NCBI RefSeq assembly: GCF_040605455.1
Contig: NZ_JBEXCV010000014.1
Location: 30,429-94,428 of the forward strand
Length of the DNA: 64,000 nt
From: Embleya sp040605455
Lineage (GTDB): Bacteria; Actinomycetota; Actinomycetes; Streptomycetales; Streptomycetaceae
Direction of reading: 5' to 3'
The position numbers and the translations under genes are program-made. Positions 1-9,899 of the stretch are shown here, piece after piece. Within the stretch, counting starts at the first letter, position 1; each line of letters starts with the position of its first letter. A model generated the notes under the pieces. That model searched no databases, was not told the DNA's origin, and was given only the letters and a program-made list of their open reading frames with translations.

Positions 1-1
1 C

Positions 2-223
2 AACGCGGTCCCGTTCGACCCGCGCCCGGCCATGGTCACCTCCGGCCTGCGGATCGGCACGCCGGCCCTGGCCACCCGCGGCTTCGAGGCGGCCGACTTC
101 GAGGAGGTCTCCGACATCATCGCCGAGGCCCTCCTCCCCGGCTTCGACGACACCCGCAAGGCTGCCCTGGCCACGCGCGTCACGGCCCTGGCGAAGAAGC
201 ACCCGCTGTACCCGAACCTCTGA
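2..223 (+). CDS. glyA: Serine hydroxymethyltransferase, C-terminal end (5' truncated)
   Basis: The window opens inside this gene; 73 codons remain. The visible part, with segments SGLRIGTPALATRG and FEEVSDIIAEAL, matches the C-terminal small domain of PLP-dependent serine hydroxymethyltransferase, including the conserved SGxRxGTPAxxTRG segment that contributes to the active site. The enzyme interconverts serine and glycine and charges tetrahydrofolate with one-carbon units in the cytoplasm. The PLP lysine lies upstream, outside the window. The gene ends with TGA and is followed by a strong hairpin shared with the convergent hydratase gene. The family call is secure although only the tail is present. 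Confidence 0.93.
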   Translation, partial: NAVPFDPRPAMVTSGLRIGTPALATRGFEAADFEEVSDIIAEALLPGFDDTRKAALATRVTALAKKHPLYPNL

Positions 224-252
224 TCCCACCTCGCGGATCCACGTTCACGCCG

Positions 253-300
253 ACGGCCGCGGGGCCGGCGGGGCACTCGCCCCACCGGCCCCGCGGCCGT
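253..300. terminator. Bidirectional hairpin between glyA and the hydratase gene
   Basis: A 16-bp perfect GC stem (253-268 with 285-300) is extended by a 5-bp inner stem (270-274 with 279-283) around an ACTC loop, with one mismatch between them. It sits between two convergent stop codons, so it probably ends both transcripts. Confidence 0.8.
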
Positions 301-313
301 TTCGCGGTCGCGA

Positions 314-1087
314 TCAGCGGCCCGTGAACTTCGGCTTCTCCTTGGCCACGAAGGCGCGCATGCCGGTGGAGCGGTCCTCGGTCGCGAACAGTGCGGTGAA
401 CTGGAGGCGTTCGATCTCCAGGCCGGTGTCCAGGTCGACGTCGAGGCCGCGGTCGATCGCTTCCTTGGCCGCGCGCAGCGCGTATACCGGGCCGTTGGCG
501 AACTGCGTGGCCCACTTCACCGCCTCGGCGTACACGTGCTCGGCCGGGACCACCCGGTCCACCAGGCCGATCGCGAGTGCTTCGTCGGCGGCCACGAAGC
601 GGCCGGTGAAGATCAGGTCCTTGGCCTTGGCGGGGCCGATCAGTCGGGGCAGCCGCTGGGTGCCGCCGGCGCCCGGGATGATGCCCAGGGTGATCTCCGG
701 CTGGCCCAGCTTCGCGGTGTCGGCGCACACCCGTACGTCCGCGCACAGCGCGAGTTCACAACCGCCACCGAGCGCGAAGCCGGTGATCGCTGCGACGACC
801 GGCTTGGGGATCTCGGCGACCGCGGTGAACGAGGACTGGAGCGCGGCACCCCGGTCGGCCATGTCGACGTACGCCATGTCGGCCATCTCCTTGATGTCCG
901 CACCCGCCGCGAACACCTTCTCACCGCCGTAGAGCACGACCGCGCGCACGTCCGCCCGCTCACCCGCCTCGTGCGCCGCCGCCCGAAGCTCCTCCTGGAG
1001 TTGCCGGTTCAGCGCGTTCATCGGCGGCCGGCTCAGCCGGATCGTGCCGACGCCGTCGGCCACTTCCAGGTTGACGAATTCGCCCAT
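314..1087 (-). CDS. Enoyl-CoA hydratase/isomerase family protein
   Basis: This 257-residue protein belongs to the crotonase superfamily and most likely hydrates 2-trans-enoyl-CoA in beta-oxidation or a related acyl-CoA route in the cytoplasm. The oxyanion-hole segment FAAGADIKEM lies near residue 60 and FALGGGCELALCAD near 105-118. Two glutamates, Glu111 and Glu131 (in GQPEITLGIIPGAGG), are spaced 20 residues apart as the two catalytic glutamates are in classical enoyl-CoA hydratase, so it should be active as a hydratase. The ATG at 1087 follows an AAAGGAG ribosome-binding site. An inverted repeat lies just upstream of that site. Exact substrate chain length cannot be read from sequence. Confidence 0.9.
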   Translation of the reverse strand: MGEFVNLEVADGVGTIRLSRPPMNALNRQLQEELRAAAHEAGERADVRAVVLYGGEKVFAAGADIKEMADMAYVDMADRGAALQSSFTAVAEIPKPVVAAITGFALGGGCELALCADVRVCADTAKLGQPEITLGIIPGAGGTQRLPRLIGPAKAKDLIFTGRFVAADEALAIGLVDRVVPAEHVYAEAVKWATQFANGPVYALRAAKEAIDRGLDVDLDTGLEIERLQFTALFATEDRSTGMRAFVAKEKPKFTGR

Positions 1088-1100
1088 GACGCTCTCCTTT

Positions 1101-1122
1101 GGTCAGCCCTGATGTGCTGACC
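1101..1122 (-). promoter_or_regulatory. Inverted repeat upstream of the hydratase gene, candidate operator
   Basis: GGTCAGC (1101-1107) and GCTGACC (1116-1122) form a perfect 7-bp dyad with an 8-nt spacer. It lies 14 bp ahead of the hydratase start codon, immediately upstream of the ribosome-binding site, where a repressor would block transcription. The cognate regulator is unknown. Confidence 0.4.
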
Positions 1123-1131
1123 CGACCTTAG

Positions 1132-1172
1132 GCGCCGGCACCCCGCGCGGCCGTGCGTGGGGCCGCCGGCGC
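1132..1172 (-). terminator. Hairpin downstream of the first L,D-transpeptidase
   Basis: GCGCCGGC (1132-1139) pairs with GCCGGCGC (1165-1172), and the inner CCCC and GGGG blocks extend the stem imperfectly. It lies about 40 nt past the stop codon of the minus-strand transpeptidase gene. Confidence 0.5.
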
Positions 1173-1213
1173 GTGGGTCGCGGCCCCGCGCCCGAAGGCT
1201 CGGTGCCCGTGCC

Positions 1214-2491
1214 TCAGTGCGTCGGCGTCGTGGTCTTCGGCGCGCCGCCGCCCGGTGTACCGCTCGCGATCCACTCGTTCCAGGGCAGGTTCCAATCGCC
1301 GAAGCCGTTGTCCGGGTCCACGGTGCGCTCGTCGGAGCCGGAGATGTCCACGACGTCGCCCGGGATCACCCGGTCGTACAGCCACTTGGCGTTCTCCTTC
1401 GTCATCGAGACGCAGCCGTGACTGGTGTTCTCGCTGCCGAAGACACTCGGGTCGGCCCAGTAGTTGCCGTGCACGAAGGTGCCCGACGTGGTGATCCGCA
1501 TCGCGTTCGGCACGTCGTCGATGTCGTACTCGCTGCCCAGACCCACGGTCTGCGAATTCATCCGGGTCTTCTCGAACTTCTCGGTGATCGCCATCCTGCC
1601 GTTCCACGTGCTGTACTTCGGCGACTTGCCGGCCGTGATCGGGATGGTCTTGATCAACCGGTCGTTCTCGTACACCTTCATGGTGTGCGCCTTCACGTCC
1701 ACCATGGCGACCCGCTTGGTGGCGGCCACCTTGAAGCTGTAGCTCTTGAACTGGTTGGCGATCGCGCCATTGCCGACGTCGACCCCACGCAGGTTCAGGT
1801 TGACCTTGACGCTCGTACCGGGCGCCCAGTAGTCCCTGGGCCGGTAGTCCACGCGGGTGTTGTCGAACCAGTGCCAGGCACCCTCGACCCTGGGCTCGAC
1901 GTCGACGGACAGCGCCTTCTCCACGGCGGCCCTGTTCTTGACCGGGTAGTCGAAGGTCAGTGACACCGGAAAGCCCACGCCGACTGTGGCGCCGTCCTCG
2001 GGGCTGAACCTCGCGGTGACCTTCTTGTCGCCGGACAACGTGCCGAACGTCGCCCGCGCGGTGGTGGGCGTGTTATCGGGGTTGGTCGCGGTCGCACTGA
2101 CCGTGTACTTGCCGCCGAGGGTGAAGGCGACCTTGGGCTTCCAGGACTTGCCGTCCGGGTCGAGTGCGCCGTCGACCGGTTCGTTCTGCGCGTTGACGAC
2201 CTTGACCTCGCCGAGCCTGCCGCCGTTGACCGCGATCGTGATCGGCGCCTGTGGGTCGATCGCGGTCGCGCCGTCCGCCGGGGTCAGCGTGATCGCCGCC
2301 GGATCGGCGCCCTTCTTCTGATCGCCCTTGGCCGTCGAGGTGTTCCCGCCCTCGGTCTTCTTGCCGGCGTCCTTGCCGTCGTCGGAGCTACAGCCCGTCA
2401 CGAGCAGGAGCGCGCCGAGCATCAGTGCGGGCAGCACACGCCATCGAGCCGGCGACCGCCTCGACGAGAGCGGCTTCGATCCTGCTGACAT
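1214..2491 (-). CDS. Lipoprotein L,D-transpeptidase with Ig-like domains
   Basis: This 425-residue protein resembles mycobacterial and streptomycete L,D-transpeptidases, which form 3-3 peptidoglycan cross-links outside the membrane. A lipoprotein signal peptide ends at LLVTGC (Cys34). Two Ig-like domains, starting near residues 67 and 160, precede a C-terminal YkuD catalytic domain. The YkuD motif is intact: HGNYW at 341-345 and SHGCVSM with nucleophile Cys360. A second paralogue lies at 15386-16678 and shares the same layout. The ATG at 2491 is followed by a basic n-region, consistent with export. Assignment to the Ldt family is firm; its specific role among several paralogues is not known. 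Confidence 0.92.
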   Translation of the reverse strand: MSAGSKPLSSRRSPARWRVLPALMLGALLLVTGCSSDDGKDAGKKTEGGNTSTAKGDQKKGADPAAITLTPADGATAIDPQAPITIAVNGGRLGEVKVVNAQNEPVDGALDPDGKSWKPKVAFTLGGKYTVSATATNPDNTPTTARATFGTLSGDKKVTARFSPEDGATVGVGFPVSLTFDYPVKNRAAVEKALSVDVEPRVEGAWHWFDNTRVDYRPRDYWAPGTSVKVNLNLRGVDVGNGAIANQFKSYSFKVAATKRVAMVDVKAHTMKVYENDRLIKTIPITAGKSPKYSTWNGRMAITEKFEKTRMNSQTVGLGSEYDIDDVPNAMRITTSGTFVHGNYWADPSVFGSENTSHGCVSMTKENAKWLYDRVIPGDVVDISGSDERTVDPDNGFGDWNLPWNEWIASGTPGGGAPKTTTPTH

Positions 2492-2688
2492 GTACGGGTA
2501 GTCCCTTCATCCGGAGCCGAGTCGTGACCCGGCCTGGGCCGAGAACCACATCTCACATTCCATGTGACGAATCGAACATCCGCCGCGGTTCCGAAGTCTC
2601 GGTCACCTGCGGGCAAATGCGGCCATCACGGCCATCCTCTCGGACAACGGGCAGCCGGCTCACCGCGCTTGCGCCGCGTCGACGTGCC

Positions 2689-3153
2689 TCACTCGGCCCG
2701 CCGATCGGCCTCCACCAGTTCGTGGACCAGCGCCGGATCCGGGTATCCCGGCCGATCGGCCCCGCCGGCGGGCAACTGACGGATGATCAATTCGTACCCC
2801 CATTCGCCCTCTCGGGCCCGAGGGCGGGTCGGTGGCTGTGGTAGGACCGTGACGATCCGCTGGAGATCCGTACCCTCCGCGGCCTCCAGCAACCACCCCC
2901 AGGTGTCGCCTGGTGAACCGTCCCCGTCGGCGCCGCGATCGAGGTGCACCACGGTGTGCGCACCCTCCAGCACCGCGCCCAGTCGCGCCGGGTCGCACAG
3001 GTCGCTCACCGCGACCCGGATGCCGGCCGCCCGCAGCGCGCCGACCGCGCCGCGATCGCGGACGGTGGCCCGCACCTCCCCGCCCGAGGCCGCGAGTTCG
3101 AGCGCGACGGCACGACCGAGAGGTTGGTCGGCTCCGGTGACTACGACGGGCAT
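2689..3153 (-). CDS. Short NAD(P)-binding Rossmann protein, possibly truncated
   Basis: A 154-residue protein starts with VVVTGADQPLGRAVALEL, the TGxxxxxG dinucleotide-binding motif of extended short-chain dehydrogenase/NmrA-type proteins. It continues with alternating strands and helices (VRATVRDRG, GIRVAVSDLCDP, AHTVVHLD) up to about residue 75. These families normally run to 250-300 residues with a substrate-binding C-terminal half and a YxxxK pair; neither is seen here. It may be a sensor-like NAD(P)-binding protein or the remnant of a larger gene. The reading frame has high third-position GC, so it is probably expressed. Function is not assignable. Confidence 0.6.
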   Translation of the reverse strand: MPVVVTGADQPLGRAVALELAASGGEVRATVRDRGAVGALRAAGIRVAVSDLCDPARLGAVLEGAHTVVHLDRGADGDGSPGDTWGWLLEAAEGTDLQRIVTVLPQPPTRPRAREGEWGYELIIRQLPAGGADRPGYPDPALVHELVEADRRAE

Positions 3154-3587
3154 ACCGGCAACCTAACTCAAACCCGGCATTCGTGAAGCTCACGTGAAGA
3201 CGGGAGCGCGCGCCCCTCGGAGCGGTCGCACAAAACGATTCGGGGCACATTTCCGCGCTCCGCCGGTAGGGAACAACACCTTGGTGACTCACCGTTCATC
3301 GACAAAGCCATGAAATCCGGCCACAATGGCCGAAACTCTAGGCCGAATCGGCGGAAATTCCGCCTCGACCGCAACCCTCCGTGTCGGCGCTCGTTGGGGG
3401 TTCGGGGCTCCCCTGTCACTCTCCCGAGGGAAGCCGGGCCATATGACTGGATTTATTGTCACTGTTTGCGACAGCTTGGTCACACGAAGTCGCTTCGGAG
3501 GCCGGATCGTTCGCCCCCCGCGGCGGCCCGTGCACCTGATGGGATGCCCCGGGCCCAGCCCGGATCCGCAACAGACGGAGGATCCAC
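3154..3587. other. Divergent intergenic region (434 bp)
   Basis: This stretch separates the minus-strand Rossmann gene from the plus-strand secreted-protein gene and must hold both promoters. It is less GC-rich than its surroundings, especially around 3440-3480. CGTGA-AGC-TCACG at 3182-3194 is a small dyad close to the Rossmann gene start. No gene or further convincing structure was found. Confidence 0.4.
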
Positions 3588-3929
3588 ATGAACCGCAAGC
3601 TCGGCGCTCTCGCCGTGGCCCCCCTCGCCGCCGGCCTGCTCTTCCTGGGCGCCGGCGCCGCCTCCGCCGACGGGGGCAACGGCACGGTCGGCGACAACGG
3701 CTCGACCGCGTCGACCACGACCTCCTCCACCACCAACAGTGGCAGCGGGAACGTGCTCGGCGGCGTGGACGGCAACTACAACGCCACCCAGCAGAGTGCG
3801 ACCGGTGCCGGTGCCTCGAACCAGAACAACACCGCGGGCGTCAACGGCAACTCGGGCGTCGTGGTGATCGAGCAGGGCAACATCGCCGAGTCCCCGACCG
3901 CGGTTCACCACTGGCACCCCTGGTTCTGA
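3588..3929 (+). CDS. Small secreted Asn/Ser/Thr/Gly-rich protein
   Basis: This 113-residue preprotein has a clear Sec signal peptide (basic start, hydrophobic core, likely cleavage after AASA near residue 27). The mature part of about 86 residues is low in charge and rich in Gly, Asn, Ser and Thr, with the NATQQSATGAG and SNQNNTAG segments, and it ends in the aromatic VHHWHPWF. The Gln/Asn composition recalls amyloid-forming surface proteins of streptomycetes such as rodlins. I see no chaplin domain or Cys pair and cannot assign a family. The ATG follows a GGAGG ribosome-binding site. It is monocistronic, with a strong hairpin about 40 nt downstream. Confidence 0.75.
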   Translation: MNRKLGALAVAPLAAGLLFLGAGAASADGGNGTVGDNGSTASTTTSSTTNSGSGNVLGGVDGNYNATQQSATGAGASNQNNTAGVNGNSGVVVIEQGNIAESPTAVHHWHPWF

Positions 3930-3970
3930 GCAGACCCGATCGGCCGCACCGACCCGGCCGATCGTCACTC

Positions 3971-4008
3971 CGCTGCGGCGGCATCCCTCGGGGGATGCCG
4001 CCGCAGCG
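3971..4008 (+). terminator. Hairpin after the secreted-protein gene
   Basis: A perfect 17-bp stem (3971-3987 with 3992-4008) and a TCGG tetraloop lie 42 nt past the stop codon. There is no clear T-run, which is common for actinomycete terminators. Confidence 0.8.
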
Positions 4009-4106
4009 GCGTACCGGGACAGGTCCTGTCCGGGGGATCCGGGCACGGGCGTGTAGGTGTGGGGGCCCGGCGGGAACATCCTGGGGACCGGGATGGGAGG
4101 CGGGCC

Positions 4107-6338
<2,232 letters not shown>

Positions 6339-6414
6339 CTGCGATCCGCGGTCCGCAGAGGGGACGGGGCGTCGAGATGGTCGCGTACGAACGCCCGGAT
6401 GGCCGGAGGTGATC

Positions 6415-6436
6415 GCCCACATTTCCGGATGTGGGC
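6415..6436 (+). terminator. Hairpin downstream of glgX
   Basis: GCCCACAT (6415-6422) pairs perfectly with ATGTGGGC (6429-6436) around a TTCCGG loop, 76 nt after the glgX stop. It may be a terminator or an operator of the following phosphatase gene. Confidence 0.4.
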
Positions 6437-6545
6437 AGCGACATCCTCCGCCGTACGCTCACGTAGGGTGGATGTACCCACCCCGGCAGCCGCCCGTCCG
6501 GCATCCGCTCGCCCGGCATCTCCTCGAAGCGAAGGACCGCGCACC

Positions 6546-7325
6546 ATGACGTCCCCGACGCCGATCCTGGTCACCGCCCCGAACTTCCGTGACGCGGGTG
6601 GGCATGCCACCGCGGACGGCCGCAAGGTGCGCACGGGTCTCGTGTACCGCTCCGACGGCCTGGGCGAGGTGGATGCGGCGGACGCCGCGACGCTGCTGCG
6701 GCTGGGCATCGGCCTGGTGATCGACCTGCGCTCGGACACCGAGCGCGACCGCGAGCCGGACCGGGTGCCGGAAGGCGCCGAGCTGTTGATCGCGGACGTG
6801 ATGGGGCGCCAGAACGACGAGCTGTTCGGTGAGGTGTTCGCCGACCCGGACCGTGCGGGCGAACTGCTCGGCGGCACCGCCGGGCGCGACCTGATGTGCG
6901 AGGTGTACCGGCGCTTCGTGACCACCGAGGGCGCCCGGGCCGCCTACCGCGAGGTGTTCGAGCGGATGGCGGCCGTGGAGGCGCCGACGGTGTTCCACTG
7001 CTCGCAGGGCAAGGACCGGACCGGGTGGACCTCGGCGGTGCTGCTCACCCTGCTCGGCGTGCCGCGGGCGACCATCGTCGAGGACTACCTGGCCAGCGCG
7101 AAGCACCTCGCGGACAAGAACGGCGAGATCCTCAGGCACATCGCCGAGCGCGGCTTCGACCCCGCGCACCTCAAGCCGGTCTTCGACGTGCACGAGGACT
7201 ACCTGAACACGGCGTTCACCACGGCGGAGGAGCGGTACGGGTCGGTCGAGGGTTATGTGCGGGACGGGCTGGGGCTGACCGACGCGGAGGTCGCGCGGCT
7301 GCGGGAGCGGTTGTCGACGCACTAG
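6546..7325 (+). CDS. Tyrosine/serine phosphatase family protein
   Basis: This 259-residue cytoplasmic protein has the layout of the bacterial Y_phosphatase3 family. The N-terminal NFRDAGG motif is followed by TGLVYRSDGL and IDLRSDTERD, and the CX5R phosphate-binding loop reads HCSQGKDRTGW with nucleophile Cys152. Members hydrolyse phosphotyrosine, phosphoserine or phosphoinositides; the lysine directly after the loop glycine (GKDRT) is a feature of the lipid- or dual-specificity-like bacterial enzymes. The ATG at 6546 gives the first residues that match the family. It stands alone, convergent with the next gene. The substrate is unknown. Confidence 0.85.
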   Translation: MTSPTPILVTAPNFRDAGGHATADGRKVRTGLVYRSDGLGEVDAADAATLLRLGIGLVIDLRSDTERDREPDRVPEGAELLIADVMGRQNDELFGEVFADPDRAGELLGGTAGRDLMCEVYRRFVTTEGARAAYREVFERMAAVEAPTVFHCSQGKDRTGWTSAVLLTLLGVPRATIVEDYLASAKHLADKNGEILRHIAERGFDPAHLKPVFDVHEDYLNTAFTTAEERYGSVEGYVRDGLGLTDAEVARLRERLSTH

Positions 7326-7354
7326 CTGTATCGACCCGCGGTGTTCTCGGCGCG

Positions 7355-7391
7355 CGCCGGGGGTGGGCCGGATGGGCCGGCACCCCCGGCG
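7355..7391. terminator. Convergent hairpin
   Basis: CGCCGGGGGTG (7355-7365) pairs perfectly with CACCCCCGGCG (7381-7391). It lies in the 76-bp gap between two convergent genes and probably terminates both. Confidence 0.75.
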
Positions 7392-7401
7392 GAGCACGAG
7401 G

Positions 7402-8394
7402 TCAGCCGCGCGGCGGGCCCCATGGCGGCGGCGGGGGGCGGTGGTAGCCGGACGGCGGCTGCTGCCAGGCCGGGTGTTGCTGCGGGTTCGGTGCCTGTTG
7501 CGGCGGGGCCGGCGGGAAGAACCCTTGCGGGGGCTGCGGCTGCCACGGGTTGGCCTGGTTCGGGAACAGCGGCATCGGCGGCGGGACCGGCTCCGGCCGG
7601 CGGGTCGGGTGCGGTCCGCCGCGGAAGGTGACGCCGTAGCGGCTGCGCACCCGGCGGATCTCCCACAGCGACATCAGGGTGATGGTGACCGGGCCGCCGA
7701 GCGTGCCGACCAGCCGTACGCCGGTCGGCAGCGCACCCTTGCCGCCGTCGTCACCGAGGTCGACCAGCGCCCCACACCAGGAGAGCCAGGGCGCGATCAC
7801 GGCGGGCAGCAGGGGGTGTCCGTCCACGGCACGGAACAGGTGCTGCGGGATCGCCCGGACCGCGAGGAACCAGAAGCGCAGCACCCACAGCGACACGATC
7901 AGGCCGAGCAACGTGACGAAGAACGAGGTCACGTCGGCGCCCGCGTTGACCCTTCGGGATCCGTACGCCAGCGAGCTCAGACCGCCGAGCGTGACCACCG
8001 AGACGAGCACGAACAGGCCGAGCGAACGCAGCGGCAACATCAGGCTCTTGCGCGTCTCGGTCCGCACCTCGGGGCGGGTGAGGGCGACGATCACGGCCAC
8101 CGCGATCGGGCACGCGATGATCGCCACGAAGACGGACGCGATGAAGCTTGCCATCCAGCCCTGGGCGGCGTCGTTGGTGCCGCCGTAGGTGACCGCGATC
8201 CAGATCAGTACGCCCAGGCCGAGCCAGGACCGGATCGCGCGCACCCGCTCCAGGGTCACATCGCGCCCGATCAGCCGATAGTCCGGCACGAAGTATCGTT
8301 CGGCGACTCGCTTGGGCAGCGGAATCCAGCCGAAGGCGAACATCGCCTTGCGTTCGATTCCGGCGGCTCCGGGCGGATGGAAAGACTGCGTCAC
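7402..8394 (-). CDS. Multi-pass membrane protein of unknown function, proline-rich tail
   Basis: The 330-residue protein has a soluble N-terminal segment of about 55 residues, then roughly six hydrophobic segments (for example LGLGVLIWIAVTYGG, VFVAIIACPIAVAVIVAL, FVLVSVVTLGGLSSLAYG, TLLGLIVSLWVLRFWFLAV). A cytoplasmic tail of about 75 residues is dominated by Pro, Gln, Gly and Trp (PPPMPLFPNQANPWQPQPP). Such low-complexity proline-rich tails are frequent in streptomycete membrane proteins. I do not recognise the family. It is convergent with the phosphatase gene and followed upstream by the Doc toxin-antitoxin pair, without sign of a shared operon. Confidence 0.7.
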   Translation of the reverse strand: MTQSFHPPGAAGIERKAMFAFGWIPLPKRVAERYFVPDYRLIGRDVTLERVRAIRSWLGLGVLIWIAVTYGGTNDAAQGWMASFIASVFVAIIACPIAVAVIVALTRPEVRTETRKSLMLPLRSLGLFVLVSVVTLGGLSSLAYGSRRVNAGADVTSFFVTLLGLIVSLWVLRFWFLAVRAIPQHLFRAVDGHPLLPAVIAPWLSWCGALVDLGDDGGKGALPTGVRLVGTLGGPVTITLMSLWEIRRVRSRYGVTFRGGPHPTRRPEPVPPPMPLFPNQANPWQPQPPQGFFPPAPPQQAPNPQQHPAWQQPPSGYHRPPPPPWGPPRG

Positions 8395-8481
8395 AAGTAC
8401 GCCTTTCTCGACGACGCGCCCCCGTACAGGCGCCGACTCGCCCCGATGCTAGGGGGTATCGCCGGGGGTGCCGTCGCCGGC

Positions 8482-8856
8482 TCAGGCGCGCAGTGCGGCG
8501 CGCAACGCATCCGCGATCGACCGGATTTCGCTCAGCGAACCGTCCGCCACGGCGATGATCAGGTCGAACGTCGCGTCCTCGTCCAGGAGTCCGACATCGA
8601 TTCCGTTGTATTCGAGGAACACCACGGCAGCCACCAAGCCGGTGCGCTTGTTGCCGTCGACGAACGGGTGATTGGCCACGATCGAGTGCAGGAGCGCGGC
8701 GGCCTTGGTCCACGGGTCGGGATAGGCGTCGGCACCGAACGCGGACGCGCCGGGGCGGGCCACGCCGGACTCGATCAGGGCGCGGTCGCGAATCCCGGGG
8801 TTCCCGGTGCTCTCCTCGGCGACGGCGATCGCATCGGCGGCGGTGAGCAGGTACAT
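8482..8856 (-). CDS. doc: Doc-type (Fic fold) toxin
   Basis: This 124-residue protein has the death-on-curing layout. The central motif HPFVDGNKRT (63-72) corresponds to the Doc/Fic active-site loop HxFxxxNKRT. The helix before it (AAALLHSIVAN) and the short length match Doc rather than full Fic AMPylators. P1 Doc phosphorylates elongation factor Tu and stops translation; the same reaction is inferred here. Note the Gly at motif position 7 (DGNKR), as in Fic proteins, where P1 Doc has Ala. Its GGAGG ribosome-binding site lies inside the 3' end of the upstream 34-codon gene, separated by only 4 nt, so the two are translationally coupled as in a toxin-antitoxin operon. Confidence 0.88.
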   Translation of the reverse strand: MYLLTAADAIAVAEESTGNPGIRDRALIESGVARPGASAFGADAYPDPWTKAAALLHSIVANHPFVDGNKRTGLVAAVVFLEYNGIDVGLLDEDATFDLIIAVADGSLSEIRSIADALRAALRA

Positions 8857-8860
8857 CCGC

Positions 8861-8965
8861 TCACGCCTCCTTCAACCGTCGCAGCAACTCGGGATGGCGC
8901 TCGGCAAACCGCCGCGCCAACTCTCGAATCCGCTCGGCGGCCTCCTGCTGCACATCCTCCGACAT
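8861..8965 (-). CDS. 34-residue candidate antitoxin of the Doc toxin
   Basis: A short minus-strand gene ends 4 nt before the doc start and carries doc's ribosome-binding site. It encodes 34 residues, starting MSEDVQQEAA and ending LLRRLKEA, highly charged (about 18 of 34 residues) and almost certainly one or two amphipathic helices. An in-frame TAG lies four codons upstream of the ATG, so no longer version of this frame exists. Phd antitoxins are about 70 residues, with an N-terminal DNA-binding domain and a C-terminal toxin-neutralising helix; only the second part could fit here. The position, coupling and composition support an antitoxin role, which is inferred. Confidence 0.65.
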   Translation of the reverse strand: MSEDVQQEAAERIRELARRFAERHPELLRRLKEA

Positions 8966-9180
8966 GCCCGAACCCTACGGCCCCCACCGCTCACCTCGCC
9001 CGCACATTTCCCGGGGCGGGGCGGGGGTCGCCTCGACCGAACCGGGTTCGCGCCTCGGCGCAGCCTGCGCAACTCGTCGGAACGAACGGTCACCGGGAAC
9101 GGTGCGGGCGGCATGGCCGCGTGCGTTCCTTCGACGCGGGTCACGAACGCGTACGCCCCATAGGCCCGGTGACCGCCTCG

Positions 9181-9792
9181 TTACCTCTGCGACCAGTCCT
9201 TTCGCGGGAGTTCCGCGCGGCCCTGGGGGGTGTCGGCGTTGGCACGCAGGAGGATCTCGGTGGGAAAGATGCCCTGGGGGAGGTCGAACCACAGGTCCTC
9301 GACCAGGGTGTCGGAGGCGCCGAGGGTGAACTCGCGGAGTTGGCGCTTGATCTCCATCGATTCCAGGTCCATGCCGAGCCGGCTGCCGTCCGCCAGGACC
9401 AGGCGCTGCTCCAGATTGGCGATCTGCACGGTGGCCAGCGAGTTGTTGGCGATGGAGACCTTGACCCGGCACAGTCGGCCCTTGGCGAAGTGCTCGGCGT
9501 GGGTGCCGGTGATCCACTCGATATCGCAGGTGAGGCCCTGCACGGTGAACGTGGCCGGCCCGCTGAGCACGGCCGGGGCCTTGACCGGTATCTCCCACTC
9601 GCGCATCGTCATCTTCAGCGGCTCGTCCTTCTCCGGCCAGTACAGCGCCGCCGCGCCCGCGGCCAGGCCCGCGCCGATCAGCAGCCCGAACACGAACCCG
9701 ATCGCGATCCACTGCCGGATCCGCCGCCGGATCCGGAGATGCCCGACCACCTCGTCCCGTAACTCCTCGGTCTTCCGCCCCACCACGCCCAT
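9181..9792 (-). CDS. Membrane-anchored extracytoplasmic protein, DUF4352-like
   Basis: The 203-residue product starts at the ATG at 9792. Residues 1-27 are cytoplasmic and basic, a single transmembrane helix follows (IAIGFVFGLLIGAGLAAGAAALYW), and the remaining 150 or so residues are outside the membrane. The exported part, with CRVKVSIANNSLATVQIANLEQRLVLADG, resembles the immunoglobulin-like DUF4352 fold found in actinobacterial lipoproteins and membrane proteins. Two cysteines, in the GLTCDIEW and GRLCRVKV segments, could form a disulfide. No enzymatic motif is visible. The gene stands alone. Family similarity is tentative; the topology is well supported. Confidence 0.65.
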   Translation of the reverse strand: MGVVGRKTEELRDEVVGHLRIRRRIRQWIAIGFVFGLLIGAGLAAGAAALYWPEKDEPLKMTMREWEIPVKAPAVLSGPATFTVQGLTCDIEWITGTHAEHFAKGRLCRVKVSIANNSLATVQIANLEQRLVLADGSRLGMDLESMEIKRQLREFTLGASDTLVEDLWFDLPQGIFPTEILLRANADTPQGRAELPRKDWSQR

Positions 9793-9899
9793 CCGCCGTC
9801 CCCGTCTCCCGTCCCGAGGCCCGCATCGTACGGGCGGGCTCCCACCCCTGACGAGAGCTTCCGAGGAGGCCCTCCTGCCGGCCGGGTGGTGACGACGGT

